Assembly (NCBI GenBank): GCA_030710605.1
Contig: CP092873.1
Location: 1,901,353 to 1,965,352 of the forward strand
From: Cordylochernes scorpioides
Taxonomy: Eukaryota > Arthropoda > Arachnida > Pseudoscorpiones > Chernetidae
Length of the DNA stretch: 64,000 nt
Reading direction: 5' to 3'
The notes under the pieces are model-generated. The model ran no database searches. It had not been told where the DNA came from and saw only the letters and a list, made by a program, of their open reading frames with translations. Shown in pieces: positions 20,178-32,623 of the stretch. The position numbers were made by a program, and so were the translations under genes. Numbering within the stretch: the first letter of the stretch is position 1; every line of letters begins with the position of its first letter.

Positions 20178-21690
20178 TGATCGGACGTGGGAAGGTTTGC
20201 TTAAGGACAAGAAATGGGCCCCCTTATTGAAACTAATAGGTGACAGACGGTCTACCGAGACTGTAACTTATAAAAATAAGGATTATAAAATGCACGAGGG
20301 TTACCTTGTGTCTAAGAACAGTGGGGGTATCTGGGTGAAGGTGGTTCCGTCAGACATTAGGGAGATGGTGATTAAATATCACCACGACGTTCCGACGGGA
20401 GGTCATTTTGGGGTCAAGAAGGTAATGAGAAGGCTGAAGGACGATTATTATTGGCCGGGTATGAGGACACAGGTCCGAAACTATATATACAGATGCGAGG
20501 GTTGCCAGCTCTCAAATCAAGGTGTAACCAAGGCTGGTAATGCTCCCCACTTCAGGCCTGGAAAACCATTTGAGCATCTTGCTCTAGACTTCATAGGACC
20601 CTTAGAGAAGACTTCCAAAGGACATTCTAGCATCCTGACCATAGTCGATTTATTTACCAAATTCCCTATTTTAATACCTACAAGAGACCAGTGTGCCAGT
20701 ACAGTGGTTAAAGCGCTGTTGGAAAGCGTAATTACTATCTTTGGAGTACCGAAAACTATACTTTCGGACCGGGGTTCGGCATTCATTAGCTGTATTTTCA
20801 AAGGGATTTGCAAGGCCATGGGGGTAAGTGCAGTGAACACCACTGCTTGGAGACCTCAAAGTAATGGCGCTGTAGAAAGGCTCAACAGAACAGTAATTGA
20901 ATCTTTGCGTAGGTGTGAGGCAGGTTCTAATTGGGATGACATCTTACCCATGGTAGCTTTAGCTATCAGAACCACTGAACATTCTAGTACAGGATTTACG
21001 CCAGCGAAACTCGTCTTCGGACATGAGCTGAGGCTCCCGCAACCCTTTCAGGAAGCGGGACAAAGTCCTGTAAGCGAAGATTTGATTGCTCAAACGGCAG
21101 CCTTCTACGAGCGGGAACTAACAGAGGAGGTCGAGAAGATAAGAGAGGTAGTAAGGCAAACCTACTTGAATGAACAGGAAGAAGCTAGGATTAAGTTCGA
21201 AAACAAAGGGCTGAGAACTTTCAATAACGGGGACTTAGTCCTAGTGGAGAGAATGCATGAGACAAAGGGGCGTCACAAATTTGAGCCAAGGTATGGGGGT
21301 CCATATGAGGTACTAAAAAGAGCTGGTGATACTGTATATCTCTTGAAGAATCTAGAAACTGGGAATTTGGATAAATACCATATAGATAGGTTAAAACAAT
21401 ACCATATACCAATTAGGATTTTCCCCACAGAGGAGGAGGAGACTAGTGATGGTAATTCAAGTCAAGGTTCCAGTGATGAAGATCATTGGATTCATCTTAC
21501 AGGTCCAGCTTATCTCCCTAATAGGTCCGTTAATGTAGTGGTTCCACAAGGGGTGACAACCAGAGCGAACTCAGAAGTAATGAGACGAGAGGAAGTTGAC
21601 AGAGTTAGTGTGAACAGTTTAACTTTACGCAGGTCTACAAGGGTGAAAAGGCCCACACAGTGTAAATTCTGCTTAGACTGTCGCCTCTAA
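20155..21690 (+). CDS. Pol, second part: integrase
   Basis: A 511-codon frame, in the +1 phase relative to the RT frame. An HHCC zinc finger is visible (H-H-D-V-P-T-G-G-H ... C-E-G-C), then the catalytic core with D in ALDFIGPL, D in LSDRGSAF and E in NGAVERLN, so DDE is complete. The GPY/F module follows (YGGPYEVLKRAG, about 21291-21330) and an acidic, Ser-rich tail. The overlap with the upstream frame is short and centred on the C7 run. Either an indel in the homopolymer or, less likely, a second programmed shift separates the two parts. No envelope gene follows. Confidence 0.8.
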   Translation: MGPPLIDSDRTWEGLLKDKKWAPLLKLIGDRRSTETVTYKNKDYKMHEGYLVSKNSGGIWVKVVPSDIREMVIKYHHDVPTGGHFGVKKVMRRLKDDYYWPGMRTQVRNYIYRCEGCQLSNQGVTKAGNAPHFRPGKPFEHLALDFIGPLEKTSKGHSSILTIVDLFTKFPILIPTRDQCASTVVKALLESVITIFGVPKTILSDRGSAFISCIFKGICKAMGVSAVNTTAWRPQSNGAVERLNRTVIESLRRCEAGSNWDDILPMVALAIRTTEHSSTGFTPAKLVFGHELRLPQPFQEAGQSPVSEDLIAQTAAFYERELTEEVEKIREVVRQTYLNEQEEARIKFENKGLRTFNNGDLVLVERMHETKGRHKFEPRYGGPYEVLKRAGDTVYLLKNLETGNLDKYHIDRLKQYHIPIRIFPTEEEETSDGNSSQGSSDEDHWIHLTGPAYLPNRSVNVVVPQGVTTRANSEVMRREEVDRVSVNSLTLRRSTRVKRPTQCKFCLDCRL

Positions 21691-24600
21691 CTAGGATTTT
21701 GGAGTGTGTACGGAGAATCAGCTCGATAGAATGAGAAGTTTAGAGATTTCAACCTTTTTTTTTTTTTAAACCTTTCTTTTTTTTTTTAAAGTAGAACTTC
21801 ATTAGGATTCCTTTTTTTTTTTTAATACAAACTATTTCTTGTTAAAACCCGAGTTTCAAAGACCAATGAGAATAATGTATACCATTGTGAATTAACTATT
21901 TAGTGTAAATCTGAAATTTTAGTTATTATCAGGAGTAATAGGTGAAGGAAGGTGTAGGAAATCACAACTTAGAGGGGGGCTATGTCTAAAACAACAAACC
22001 TAATAGGCATCCTATGGCTTGTGTTGGGTAATTCAGAAACCCTATAATCCCTGGCCTTCAGGTAGTAGCTTTGAAATAGGTTTCTAATGAGGACATGAAA
22101 GGTCAATCTTTCAGAGTAAAGTTATGAAGTATAGGGACCCTAAGCCAGGGGTAGAAGTTAAGTAGGCCCAGACCGTAGTCGATCCTTGGAAAGCACTTGA
22201 GAATGTTAGTGTTGGGTAGTGAATCGTAAACCCTATAAATCCATCTTTCAATAGAGTGCTGAGGTCGGACTACTGCAAAGGGGGCAGACGCACGAGGAAG
22301 AAAGTGACTTCACCCACGGTGGCTAGGGGAGTGACTCAATTCCGCTTTTATGAGGTGTCACGCTTAATGGTCCTTTGTTCGCCATTATAATTAGTGTATG
22401 TCTTTATATAGAATTGTCGTGAAAAGTCGCTTGGTGTCAAGGCAAGGGCAGTTTTTGAAGTTACACTGATTTTTTTTTTAGTAGGTTAGCTTCCAGATTA
22501 CTTAGAATTGTTAACAATTATTGTTAACAATCATTTATCGAGTATAAAGTATTAGTATATATAGAGCTTGTACAGAGGCATTTTCTTTTGAGTAACTTAG
22601 GGCTTTAGTTCCCAATTTGTTTTAATTTTATTATTTTATTTGATTTCACATTTTGTCCTGGAAGATTTTCATTATTGTTAAGGCCTATTAATAATGATAT
22701 TATAGTATTTTGGTTTTTATGATAGAGTCTAACTCTAGTTTGAATGCGATCGTGAATGAGAGAGTGAATGTAATGATCAATGAATGCGACCACAAAGTTA
22801 AAGTCTAACATACTGTTAATCCAAAAATACATTAGAATAGGGTTAAGGATTTTAATAGGTTCGATTTTTAAATTTGATTTCTTTATTTGTTAGGAACGAT
22901 AGCCTCACAGGGCTGTGCAACTCTATTGTTAGGAAAGGTATTCGCTCCATTTTGTTAGGTCTCCCCTTTCGGGAGTATAAAATTTTAATTTCTATTACTA
23001 GGGTAATCAAGTACTCTTTGTTATTTATATCAACTTGAATTTTAAGAGTCGTAGATAATGATCATATCTTGATTCTCAGACTGGAAGGTTGTGGGAGGTT
23101 ATGATCAGACCAGGAAACCCACAAAACTTCTCCTCATTAGAGGAAACGAAGAGGTATAGATTGAATTTTATGCAGGATGGGGGATTTGTTTTAGCCATGC
23201 CGTATAGCCTGGGGTATAACGGCGCGACCTTGGGTAACCGATCTGACACCGTAGTTTCGACGTTTTTAGCGTGGCTGGAGCGAGGGTATTCCAGACGGGA
23301 GGTCCTGTAAGATTGGCATGTAGGCAGAGATTGCCCAGTTATTCTAGACGAAGTAGTTTCCGTCTATTGAATTTTTTGGTACCAGTTTGATCCCCCATAG
23401 CTAGCGGAAGTTTCTTCTAATAAAGGATTCGCCCTGCCATACGTTTTGTTGGAATGAATTCGAGCATAAGACCGATTCGAGAGGCAGAATAAGTAATTAT
23501 TAGGACCTTCAACGAGTTTAAACTCGTTTCATGATAGGATAAGATTTTAAAGTATTAGTTAACTATAAGGACCGCGAACGAGACGCCAGAACGAGCCAAT
23601 GAGTCAGAGTTTTAGAAGTGTTGTATTGAGGACAGTAGAATTAAGAGCAGTTATACAGGGAGTAGAATTCTGAAGGAATTTGTAAAGAACCAAAATTTCA
23701 GATTGATAAAATTCAAATTTATAAGATGTAGATTTGTAGGATTCAGGTCAATGAATAGAGGGTATATTAGTAGATGAAAGTAATATGAATTTCTTGGAAG
23801 GGGGAGGTAGCTGAACTGTACACACCCCAGAGACAAGGTAAACGGAGTCACAAACAAAATAGTAGAAATTGATTAGTCGCTCTGCCAAAACAGAAAAATT
23901 CTCTTCATACGGTTGTCACCCCTAGATTTAAATGGACTGTGTAGTTTAATAGAGGTCTGGGCTATGCTCCATTTGACCAAGATTCTAAATGACGTTCCCA
24001 TTTGGGTTGAGAGAGTATTGTAATTAGAGGAATCTAACACACAAGAGAGAACCCACCCTCCAGTAGGATCGGGATAGACGAATATTACCCAGTGACCAAC
24101 TCGTGATTCCAGACTGAATAAGATTGAAAAACTTAACTGAGATACTAAACCTTGAACCTTCAGCGCACAAATATATATTATGTTTACATTTTCTTTTTCA
24201 ATATGTTATTATTTTTATATCATATATATTATATTATAGTCATATACTATTCATTTCAACAATTTTATTTTGACATTCATGATATTAATATTTATATTAA
24301 ATATTTAATTATATATATTTTATCACCATATATAATCTTGTAGTAGTTTTCTTTTGTCATCTATCATGGGATGATTTTTATCACTTATATCTTAACATAT
24401 TTAATCACTATCTACATGATATGTTTTTACTTCAATATATATGTTATACTCATCATATAACATGGAAGGATTCATTTTATCATTACATATTCCGTGCCTT
24501 ATTTAATGATTACTTACATAATTTGTTTTCTGTAATTTTTATTTAGCAAAAGTCATCATGTCATAGGCTAATCATTATATACCAAGATATTTCTTTCAGC

Positions 24601-25256
24601 TAACTATAATTATCCTTTCCTTTGATTGTATATATATATAACTATACCACACGAATGTCTTGATTGGTACGAAAATAAAGATGCTGGCATGTTTTAGGAG
24701 TTGGACTAGTCAGTTATTTCTAAACGACTTCTTGGCGCCCAATTTTCATATATAATATGTAATAGGAAAATGTCCTAACTGTATTGTTAGCAGAAAGAAG
24801 GTAACAATGAATCCAGTACCCCAAGAGGCAAGGATGGGGTTGAGAGGACTTACCACTAGGAAGGCCTACTCCTCAAGACCAAAGAAGAAAGTGGAAGGGT
24901 GGTATATATACCCATGAATGGTAAGACAGATGACCTTGCTTACTTCCATACATATGATATGACTGTCCCCAATAACCTATTTTGATAACAGTGTTCTGAC
25001 AGAATATTAGCACATAAAAAACCCCTTTGCCAGGATGCACAATGCCCACTAATGTTCGGAATAATAAACATCTAGAATAGCATACCATCATTTTGATTAG
25101 CCTTATCTTCCCTATAGGTTTCGGTACACCTGACTTCACCTAGTAATGGAAAATGCATTTTGCTAGAAATGGGCCTGCTTTCATAGTAACTGATGAAAGG
25201 CAGATGAATAATGAATAGCACAAACGCATTTGTCCATTACTTGGCAGGGGGAGGAT
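21691..25256 (+). other. Long 3' noncoding part of the 15-kb element
   Basis: No coding frame. Features seen: poly-T blocks near 21755-21825; a polypurine-tract-like AGAGGGGGGC (21971-21980) followed by TATGTCTAAAACAAC; two related segments of about 190-bp spacing (TGTTGGGTA...AACCCTATAA at about 22023 and 22211); a very AT-rich block at 24140-24640; AATAAAGATG near 24675; and TTGGCGCCCAATTTTC at 24731-24746, which resembles a retroelement primer-binding site. The true polypurine tract of the outer element is 25246-25255. Confidence 0.5.
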
Positions 25257-26859
25257 TGTTGGGGCACGTTTTTGTAACCATACCCCAACAGAAGGCGTAT
25301 GTATAATCAAATCAAATGGATACATGGCTTCCCTCCCACATAGACTTACAGACCATTTTTTTGCCCAGAAACTTAGACACTTGGTGACACCAGACTTCCA
25401 TGCCGAAAGCTGATTCCTGGTAAAGAAGAAGACATCCAGAGACATCCGAGCTGGAAACTGTTGTTTCATATGTACATATATTCCCCTCACCAAAAATTTA
25501 GGTAAAGGTGACCAGAAAAAAAAAAAAAGAGAAAAATGGAGAAGGAAGATCTCTAAAGACTGAAACTTATAAAATATCCTTCCAGAGAAAGGAAAGCATC
25601 ACATTACAGTCTAGGTAAAAAGGGCCTGGGTCAATTTTAGCCAAGACGGGGGGGCGATATATATACCATCCCGAGAAAAAGGGAGGATTATATTTCAACC
25701 CATGTGGAAAGAGAGGGGGGGCTGGCGTCTGAAATTTTACACTATCGTCGTAGCTGTTGTTCTCTTTAGATTTTCTTGTTTTGGTAATACTATATATTCT
25801 ATTTTGATGGAAGAGGCCTGGAGTCTGAAATCTTACACTAGTGCGTTCTATTTTGATGAGGCCTGGGGCGTCTATGAAATTGATACTGGAGCCGTTGGCC
25901 ATTTTGATTGGTGTTTCTTTCGGCGAATGAAAATGGAGAGAGAGATGATATAAAAGAAGGTTCTCTGCCAAAAGGAGGATTCGATCGGAGTCGCTCAGTG
26001 AGAAGGACGATTTTTAGACGGGCCTGAGACGTAGAGGAGACCAGACCTTTGCCGGCACTTTCGAGAAAAGGTAAGCCATTTGTCATTATGACTTAGCGCC
26101 TTCCCCCCCCCTTTTTGTGTAGTAGCCAACCTAGATTTCGCATGGGCCCTAAAGGGCTATAAAGTAACTTCAGGTCACCTCTATCTAAATTTTACTATGT
26201 AAATAGCATATCTCGTCAGTATAGACATGTTCCCAAATTTTAAGATATTTAAATAAATATCTAGAGAAAATTTCTTGTTTCCTCTGTTACCTATTTCATA
26301 CATAATTTACCTTATGGTGCTATTCCAATTGTTTAAATGAAATGTTGTATGTTTATTACCTATTTGAAGGGAATGTTACTAATAATCAAGTCTCCCATAA
26401 ATTACCGGCCACATACATTGCCGCGAGTGTCTGTGTTTCAGTGTTTTATAGATTGCCCAATTTAATAACGATCTCGTGGGTTGTCTGATGAAATTGTATA
26501 ATAGTGTCGCGGCTGTTTCCATCTTTAGACCATTGTACTGACAATATTATATGCTCAATCCTTGCTTTAGCTCAACTCTTAATCAATTACAGAGTTTTTT
26601 TTTTCCCTTTCTTTTTTATTTATTTTATTTATCCTGTTTGCACAAATTGCATTACATGTGATGATGTAAAGACATATGCCGATAGTGCATCACTGACAGC
26701 TGTGCTGCTATTATACAACATTAAGATCTTGCTGCGGGTTATATACATGGGGTTGTTGGCCTAAATTGCTATATATATATATATACTTAAGTAAGGAAAC
26801 TTTTAAGAAGTCACATCGTGTATCCTCCCTTTTCATCTATCCAAACTGGGATACCAACA
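25257..26859 (+). repeat. Right LTR of the 15-kb element
   Basis: Partner of 11789-13388, ending ACCAACA at 26859 and followed by the TGGC target duplication. The left copy ends ACCAACC, one difference at the last base. Confidence 0.85.
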
Positions 26860-27049
26860 TGGCCAAGTATAAAACCTAAAATAAAATTTGTATTTTCCCT
26901 TTAAAATAAAGAAAATAGACCCAGCAGTTTCTGTAGCGGCGGCGAATATTCAACATTCCAAGAAGAAACTCTGGTTCTTTAGGTGACTAAAGCTAACCAG
27001 ATTTTTCCATGTGTAAATTGTCTAATTTCCTCAACCTCTGTCATATGCA

Positions 27050-27990
27050 TTCCCCCCACTATACACTCAATGTTCAACTCTGCTGTGTCAAAGGTCACAG
27101 CGTATTCTGGGAAATGAACTAGCATACCAAAGAGCCAAGCCCTTTACATCTTATAACTTTAAAAAATGCCTTTTTCAAAATCTTTCCATAAAGCGTTGTC
27201 CACAATAAAAGAACTTGGATATGATACAGAATCTATCGATAGACCTATACATTATGGATTATACAACCAGTAATCTCAGAAGATTTACCCCAATAATTTT
27301 GATCTTTATGCTTCCAAGAATCTAACATGAGTGTACCTCAACAACCATCCTAACTGGACATGGCAAATCATAAGATTACTCCATGAAATTTAAAAGAGGA
27401 TCGAAATACCCCAACTGCTAGGATGAAGACCAAACAGTGGGCCATCTCCTCTTCATGGCTCAGCTTTCTGATAACAAAGAAATCAAATGGCCACTCTCCT
27501 ATGAATTATATATCTCAACCAGGCATCAATGTGAATTATCCCTAGAAATAAATCTGTTTGACATTATTAATACTGGACTTCCACAGTCATTGTAAATAAA
27601 CCAAAAAGACTTAAGTCTGACTGACTACACGAGTGGTTAGAAAGATATTTTGAAGGCCTTAGGAACCTGGATTAATTACATTGTACTTATATATCCTAAT
27701 ACCATAGTGTGTGTGAATGGTTTTATAAGTAGATAATAATACTGGGGAAGGGAGGGGGGTATTGGCCCTGCTGATAGTACCCTGTAAGGGCTCCTAATCC
27801 AGGGATACAGGATGAGCAGCGTTTGTACTCCATGTTAGGAGCGGCTTCCAATGGCGTCTGTTCCTCATGTCAGAGGCGACCATTTCTTTTGGAGCTAAGT
27901 CAGTAGCCTGCCACTGAGTAGTGCTCCCAGTCTTAATGACAAAGGCAGACGCATTCTACTTCACCCAGTGTGGAGATAAGAAAGAAGAAG
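27050..27990 (+). mobile_element. 3' end of a LINE with RNase H domain, degenerate, plus its 3' UTR and (GAA)n tail
   Basis: Translated with frameshifts, 27090-27150 shows V-K-G-H-S then I-L-G-N-E-L-A-Y-Q-R-A-K, a LINE-type RNase H signature. Further on, ILTGHGKS and a degenerate C-terminal zinc-finger area reach about 27590. A UTR follows (27740-27975) containing ACTGAGTAGTGCTCCCAGTC and ending GGAGATAAGAAAGAAGAAGA. The same UTR and tail recur alone at 38869-39233, 43590-43783 and in variants elsewhere, so those are 5'-truncated copies of this LINE or its relatives. Confidence 0.65.
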
Positions 27991-28271
27991 AAATATTTTG
28001 ATGAGATTTCGTATATATTTTAACTTTTGATTCTAAGTTTTGTAAATTCACGACTAAACAACTAACTGAATAATTAAAAAATAAAATTACCCTTTTAAAA
28101 AGATTTATTTAAATGCACTAAAAAAAGAAAAAGAAAATATTTTATCTTCTGCCATTGAGCAATTAGATGTATATGAGTGAAAATAAAGGCAGTGGGAGAC
28201 GGTCATATTGAGAGAAAGGTAAATATTTAGTTAACATTTATAGGTGAACTTTCTCTGGTCACTGCTAGCAG

Positions 28272-28471
28272 TGATATATAGCTAGCAATAAATATGTATA
28301 TATATATGTTTCTATGAAAATGTTAATCTGCAAGACGCAGGTTATCATCATCCCTTTTTGATTTGTTTTTGTCACTTTTTGGCGTTCCGAAAATAAACAA
28401 TAAAAGGCTGTATCAGACTTTACTAAGACAATAAAGATTTGCTAAAAATAAATGTGTACGAAGATGTTGCA
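28272..28471 (+). repeat. Left LTR of the Mag-like element
   Basis: 200 bp, identical to the right LTR, with AATAAA sites near 28392 and 28430 (ACAATAAAGA). Confidence 0.92.
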
Positions 28472-28624
28472 TTTGGCGACGAGGATATAAGAGTAAGTAC
28501 CCTCGAATTTTGAAGTAAATATTTTTAGAAAATATCTTTGATTTTGCATATAATTGAAAGTAAATTTTAAAGGCACAAATTGCAAAGTTATAGGATGCAA
28601 ATTTAAGAAAGAGTGTAAAAAAAA

Positions 28625-31600
28625 ATGGCTAGTTACCAATTTAAGGAATATAATGAGGAAACTGAAACTTTTGAAACGTTTTATGAACGATTGGAACAGT
28701 TTCTCATATTGGAGGAGGCAGGGGATGAGAAGAAAAAGGCTTATCTCCTAACCCTCATGGGAAGTAAAACATATAGTGTTTTGAAGAATTTGTGCAGTCC
28801 TATTCTACCTAAAGATAAAACTTTTGATAACCTAATAGATATCTTGAAAAGGCACTTCTCTCCAAAGCGCTCAATTGTAGTAGAGAGGTTCATTTTTTTT
28901 TAAAGAATGCAATTAAAGGAAGAAAGCATCTCGGATTACTTGGTGGAAATTAAGCGTTTGGCTTCCTCATGCAACTTTGGAAATTTTCTGGAGGATTCTT
29001 TACGTGATAAAATGGTTTGTGGATTATATAATGCCAAAATACAAAATAGAATTTTGTCGGAGGGCGACATTTCTTTAGCTAAAGTAATTGAGATAGCATT
29101 ATCTATGGAAGCGGCCGAGAAAAATACAAAATTATTTCACTTGGAGCAGGGTGAAGATTGTGTAGATAAGTTGAGGATGGAACGCAAGGTTGAATCAAAT
29201 TTCCAGAATGGCAAATGTAAACATTGTGGTAAACAGCATAAAGAACTATGTAGATTTAAGGAGGCGATATGCTTTAAGTGTAATAAAAAAGGACACATTG
29301 CCTCAATATGTTGGAGCAGTAGAAGAAATCTAAGGCAACATCAGAATCAGCCGGGAAATATACATCAGATAGGAGACCAAGAAGAGGAGGAAGAGTATGT
29401 CCAGAAAATTATAAGCGTGACGATACCTGAGTATAAAATTAATTTTGCCTCAAGTGACCCTCCCTATCTGATGGAGTTAAAAGTAGAAGGAAACTTTATT
29501 AAATTTGAAATGGATACGGGTAGTGGTCTAACACTGATATCAGAAAAGGATTTTAAAAATAGTCTTCAACACTTGAAATTGGAAAAAGCGAGTATTATTG
29601 TAAGAACTTATGATGGTACCGTGGTACCCATTCTAGGTAAAATCAATGTCAAAGTGGAGTGTCAAGATATTACTTACAAACTTAGAGCGTTGGTGGTGAA
29701 AGGAGAAAAGAGGGCTTTGATGGGAAGAGAATGGATAAATAGATTGAAATTGGGCTGTTTCGCGGTAAAACATATGCCTGTGGAAATTACCATTGAGGAA
29801 ATTTTGAAGGAAAATCAAGCCCTATTTGTGGAGACAACTGAACCAATAAAAGGTTTCACATTTTCAGTAAACATGTGTGATGTGAATCCAATTTTCCATA
29901 AGGCTCGTCCGGTGCCTTTCGCCATTAGGCCAGCAGTTACTGAAGCATTAGACAAAATGGTGGCTAAGGGTTATCTATGTGAGGTGGCGAGCAGTAAATG
30001 GGCCACTCCAGTGGTTGTAGTGCCGAAGAAAAATAAAGAGATCAGAATTTGCTGCGACTTCAAGGTAACTCTAAATAAATATTTGGACACTGCGGCCTAT
30101 CCCCTTCCCACACAGCAAGATTTATTCTCCACATTGGCCAAGGGAAAATACTTTTCTAAATTGGACTTGAGGAACGCTTATCTGCAATTAGAGGTGGACC
30201 CAGGCACCCGACCGTTACTAACGATAAATACTCATAAAGGGCTTTTCAGGTTTAAGAGAATGCCATTTGGATTGGCAAATGCGCCCAGTTATTTTCAATC
30301 TGTAATGGATAGGGTTTTGTCAGGTATAGGAGGCGTAATTTGTTATATTGATGATGTCCTTATAGCCACAGCATCAATTGAAGAACATCTGGCGTTGTTG
30401 AAGACTATATTTGCTCGCTTGGCGAAGTATAATATCAAACTAAAGAAAGAAAAATGCCTATTTTTGCAAAAAGAAATTGAATATTTAGGACATCTTGTCA
30501 CGGAAGAGGGCATCAGACCTTTAGATCATAAGGTACAAGCAATACAGAAGGCCAAAACGCCTACGAATATCTCTGAATTAAGGTCATTTCTTGGTTTGGT
30601 AAACTTTTATGGGAAGTTCATACCCAATTTGCCAGAGCTTTTGAAGCCTCTTCATGAGCTTCTTCACAAAAAACGTCCTTGGGTTTGGACAAAGGAATGT
30701 GGAGAGGCCATTGACAAGTGCAAGAATAGCATTACCTCGGAGAGGGTGCTAGTCCCTTATGATGCGACTTTGCCATTGTGTTTGGCCACTGATGCATCGC
30801 AGATTGGAGTGGGCGCTGTGTTGTCACATATTATAGAAGGCCAGGAGAGACCGATTATGTTTGCCTCACGGACTTTATCGGTAGCAGAACAAAATTATTC
30901 TCAGATTGAGAAGGAGGCTCTAGCCATTATTTATGGAGTTACCAAATTTCATCAATTTATTTATGGAAGAAAATTTATTCTTATTACAGACCATAAGCCA
31001 TTGGTGACCATTTTGGGCTCAAGATCAGGAATCCCCACCTTATCTACTTCAAGATTGCAGCGTTGGGCGCTTATTTTGTCAGCTTATACTTACGATATTA
31101 AATTTCGAAGAACTCAAGACCATGGGAATGCAGATCTTCTGTCACGTTTTCCTGTGGGCTGTGAAGAAATTCCAAGATTAAATAATGTCTATGCTTTATC
31201 CTATGTGGAAGAATTGCCGATCACGGCAGAGGAAATTGCCACGGAAACTGAAAAAGACGAAGTGCTCTCATTGGCCAAATTTTATACTCAGCAAGGCTGG
31301 CCTGAAAAGGTGGCTGATCACCTCAGACCTTATTTTCAAAGGAAACTTGAGCTAACTGTAGTTGAGGAGTGTTTGGTTTGGGGAATGAGAGTTGTCATTC
31401 CACCATCTCTCAGAATAAAAATGTTGAACTGTCTTCATGAGACTCATTCCGGTATGAACAAAATGAAGGCTGTAGCAAGATCACATTTTTGGTGGCCAAA
31501 TCTAGATACCCAAATCGAGTTTTTGGTAAATAAGTGCAGAAGCTGTCAGCAATCCCAGGATGGGCCAAATAAAGGAAAATGGCAACCCTGGAAATGGTCA

Positions 31601-32260
31601 ACCAGACCTTGGCAAAGAATTCACATTGATTTTGCAAATAAGGAAAACATTAATTTATTAATAGTAGTAGATAGTCATTCAAAGTGGATCGAAGCCATCC
31701 CAATGAGAGAGACCACCACACGCAAAACCATTGAGCAACTACGGCGACTTTTTTCTTCCTATGGTCTACCGGAGGAACTTGTATCTGATAATGGACCTCA
31801 GTTTACTGGTAGTGAAATGAAAGGTTTTCTGGAAGGAAGTGGAATTAAACAAACATTGATCCCGGCGTACCACCCGCAAAGTAATGGCTTGGCTGAAAGA
31901 GCGGTTAGAACAATTAAGACTGCCCTGGATAAAAATAAAAGGAAAATTGGGGATACCATTCAAGACACCTTATCAAAAGTTCTTCTGGCATATCGAAGCA
32001 CCCCGCATGTGACAACGGGAAAGACTCCATCAGAGCTCTTTATTGGGCGTGCGCTTCGAACCAGAGTATCGTTGATACATCCCAGCTTGGCATCTAGAGT
32101 TAGGGACCAGCAAGCCAGGCAATTGAAGTATGATCGGCGAACCCATTTGGAAGAATTCCAGATAGATGTTTGGTGTGGTGTAAAAACTTTAGAGGTGGTG
32201 ATAAATGGATCCCAGGAAAAATTGTGGGCAAGAAGGGAACTAGAGTCTACACCATTTTGA
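28625..32260 (+). pseudogene. Gag-Pol polyprotein of the Mag-like element, with one nonsense codon
   Basis: One frame from ATG 28625 to 32260, broken only by TAA at 28901-28903 after a run of nine T. Gag residues 1 to about 190 include the typical short capsid; two knuckles follow (C-K-H-C-G-K-Q-H-K-E-L-C and CFKCNKKGHIASIC). Protease: FEMDTGSGLTLIS (29510-29550). RT: KEIRICCDFKVTLN, LDLRNAYLQL, MPFGLANAPS and C-Y-I-D-D-V near 30345. RNase H: ATDASQIGVGA, QIEKEALA and ITDHKPL. Integrase: HETHSGM zinc finger with CRSCQ, then D in HIDFANKE, D in VSDNGPQF and E in GLAERAV. Shortly after (about 32165) the frame shifts. Confidence 0.85.
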
Positions 32261-32610
32261 TCCACGGACAGGTAAAGGCCTATCACAGGGATCAAATTAG
32301 AAAAAGGTGGAGGAATGGTGAGGAAGATGAGAGTGGAGATGGAGAGCATCAACCCGAGCACTCAAGAGGAGCAGGTCCCAGTGCCATAATCTCGGAGGTT
32401 GTACGAGACAGAGGTTATATGGAGTCGCTGTCGCCAGGACTAACTAGCCAGCGGTCGGATCAAGATTCAGAGGTTCAGAGTGATACAGACGATGGAAAGT
32501 CATTGGAGCCTCTTCGCTCGCTGGACCCCGAGGCCTTGAAAGAGGAGGGTCCTGTCCTGAGGCGGAACCCACCTCGAGCGAGGAGACCGCCTGTGAGATT
32601 TCGTGTTTGA
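32170..32610 (+). pseudogene. C-terminal part of Mag-like integrase, shifted frame
   Basis: Continuation of the polyprotein in another frame: VWCKNFRGGDKWIPGKIVGK is the usual basic C-terminal module of Mag-type integrases, followed by an acidic, Ser/Glu/Asp-rich tail and a basic Arg/Pro end. It overlaps the end of the previous frame by about 90 bp. A small indel near 32165-32170 explains it. Confidence 0.75.
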
Positions 32611-32623
32611 AGAGAGAAGATGG

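Larger units (their letters stand above)
11789..26859 (+). mobile_element. 15-kb Ty3/Gypsy LTR retrotransposon, young, with nested Helitrons
   Basis: Direct repeats of about 1.6 kb start TGTTGGGGCACG (11789 and 25257) and end GGATACCAAC. The unit is flanked by TGGC at 11785-11788 and 26860-26863, a 4-bp target duplication. A polypurine tract (AGGGGGAGGA, 25246-25255) sits immediately before the right LTR, so the element is on the + strand. Gag and pol (17245-21690) are the internal coding part. The leader of about 3.9 kb contains nested Helitrons and the 3' noncoding part is about 3.5 kb. No convincing primer-binding site follows the left LTR, so assigning this gag-pol to these LTRs is an inference from nesting and orientation. 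Confidence 0.7.
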
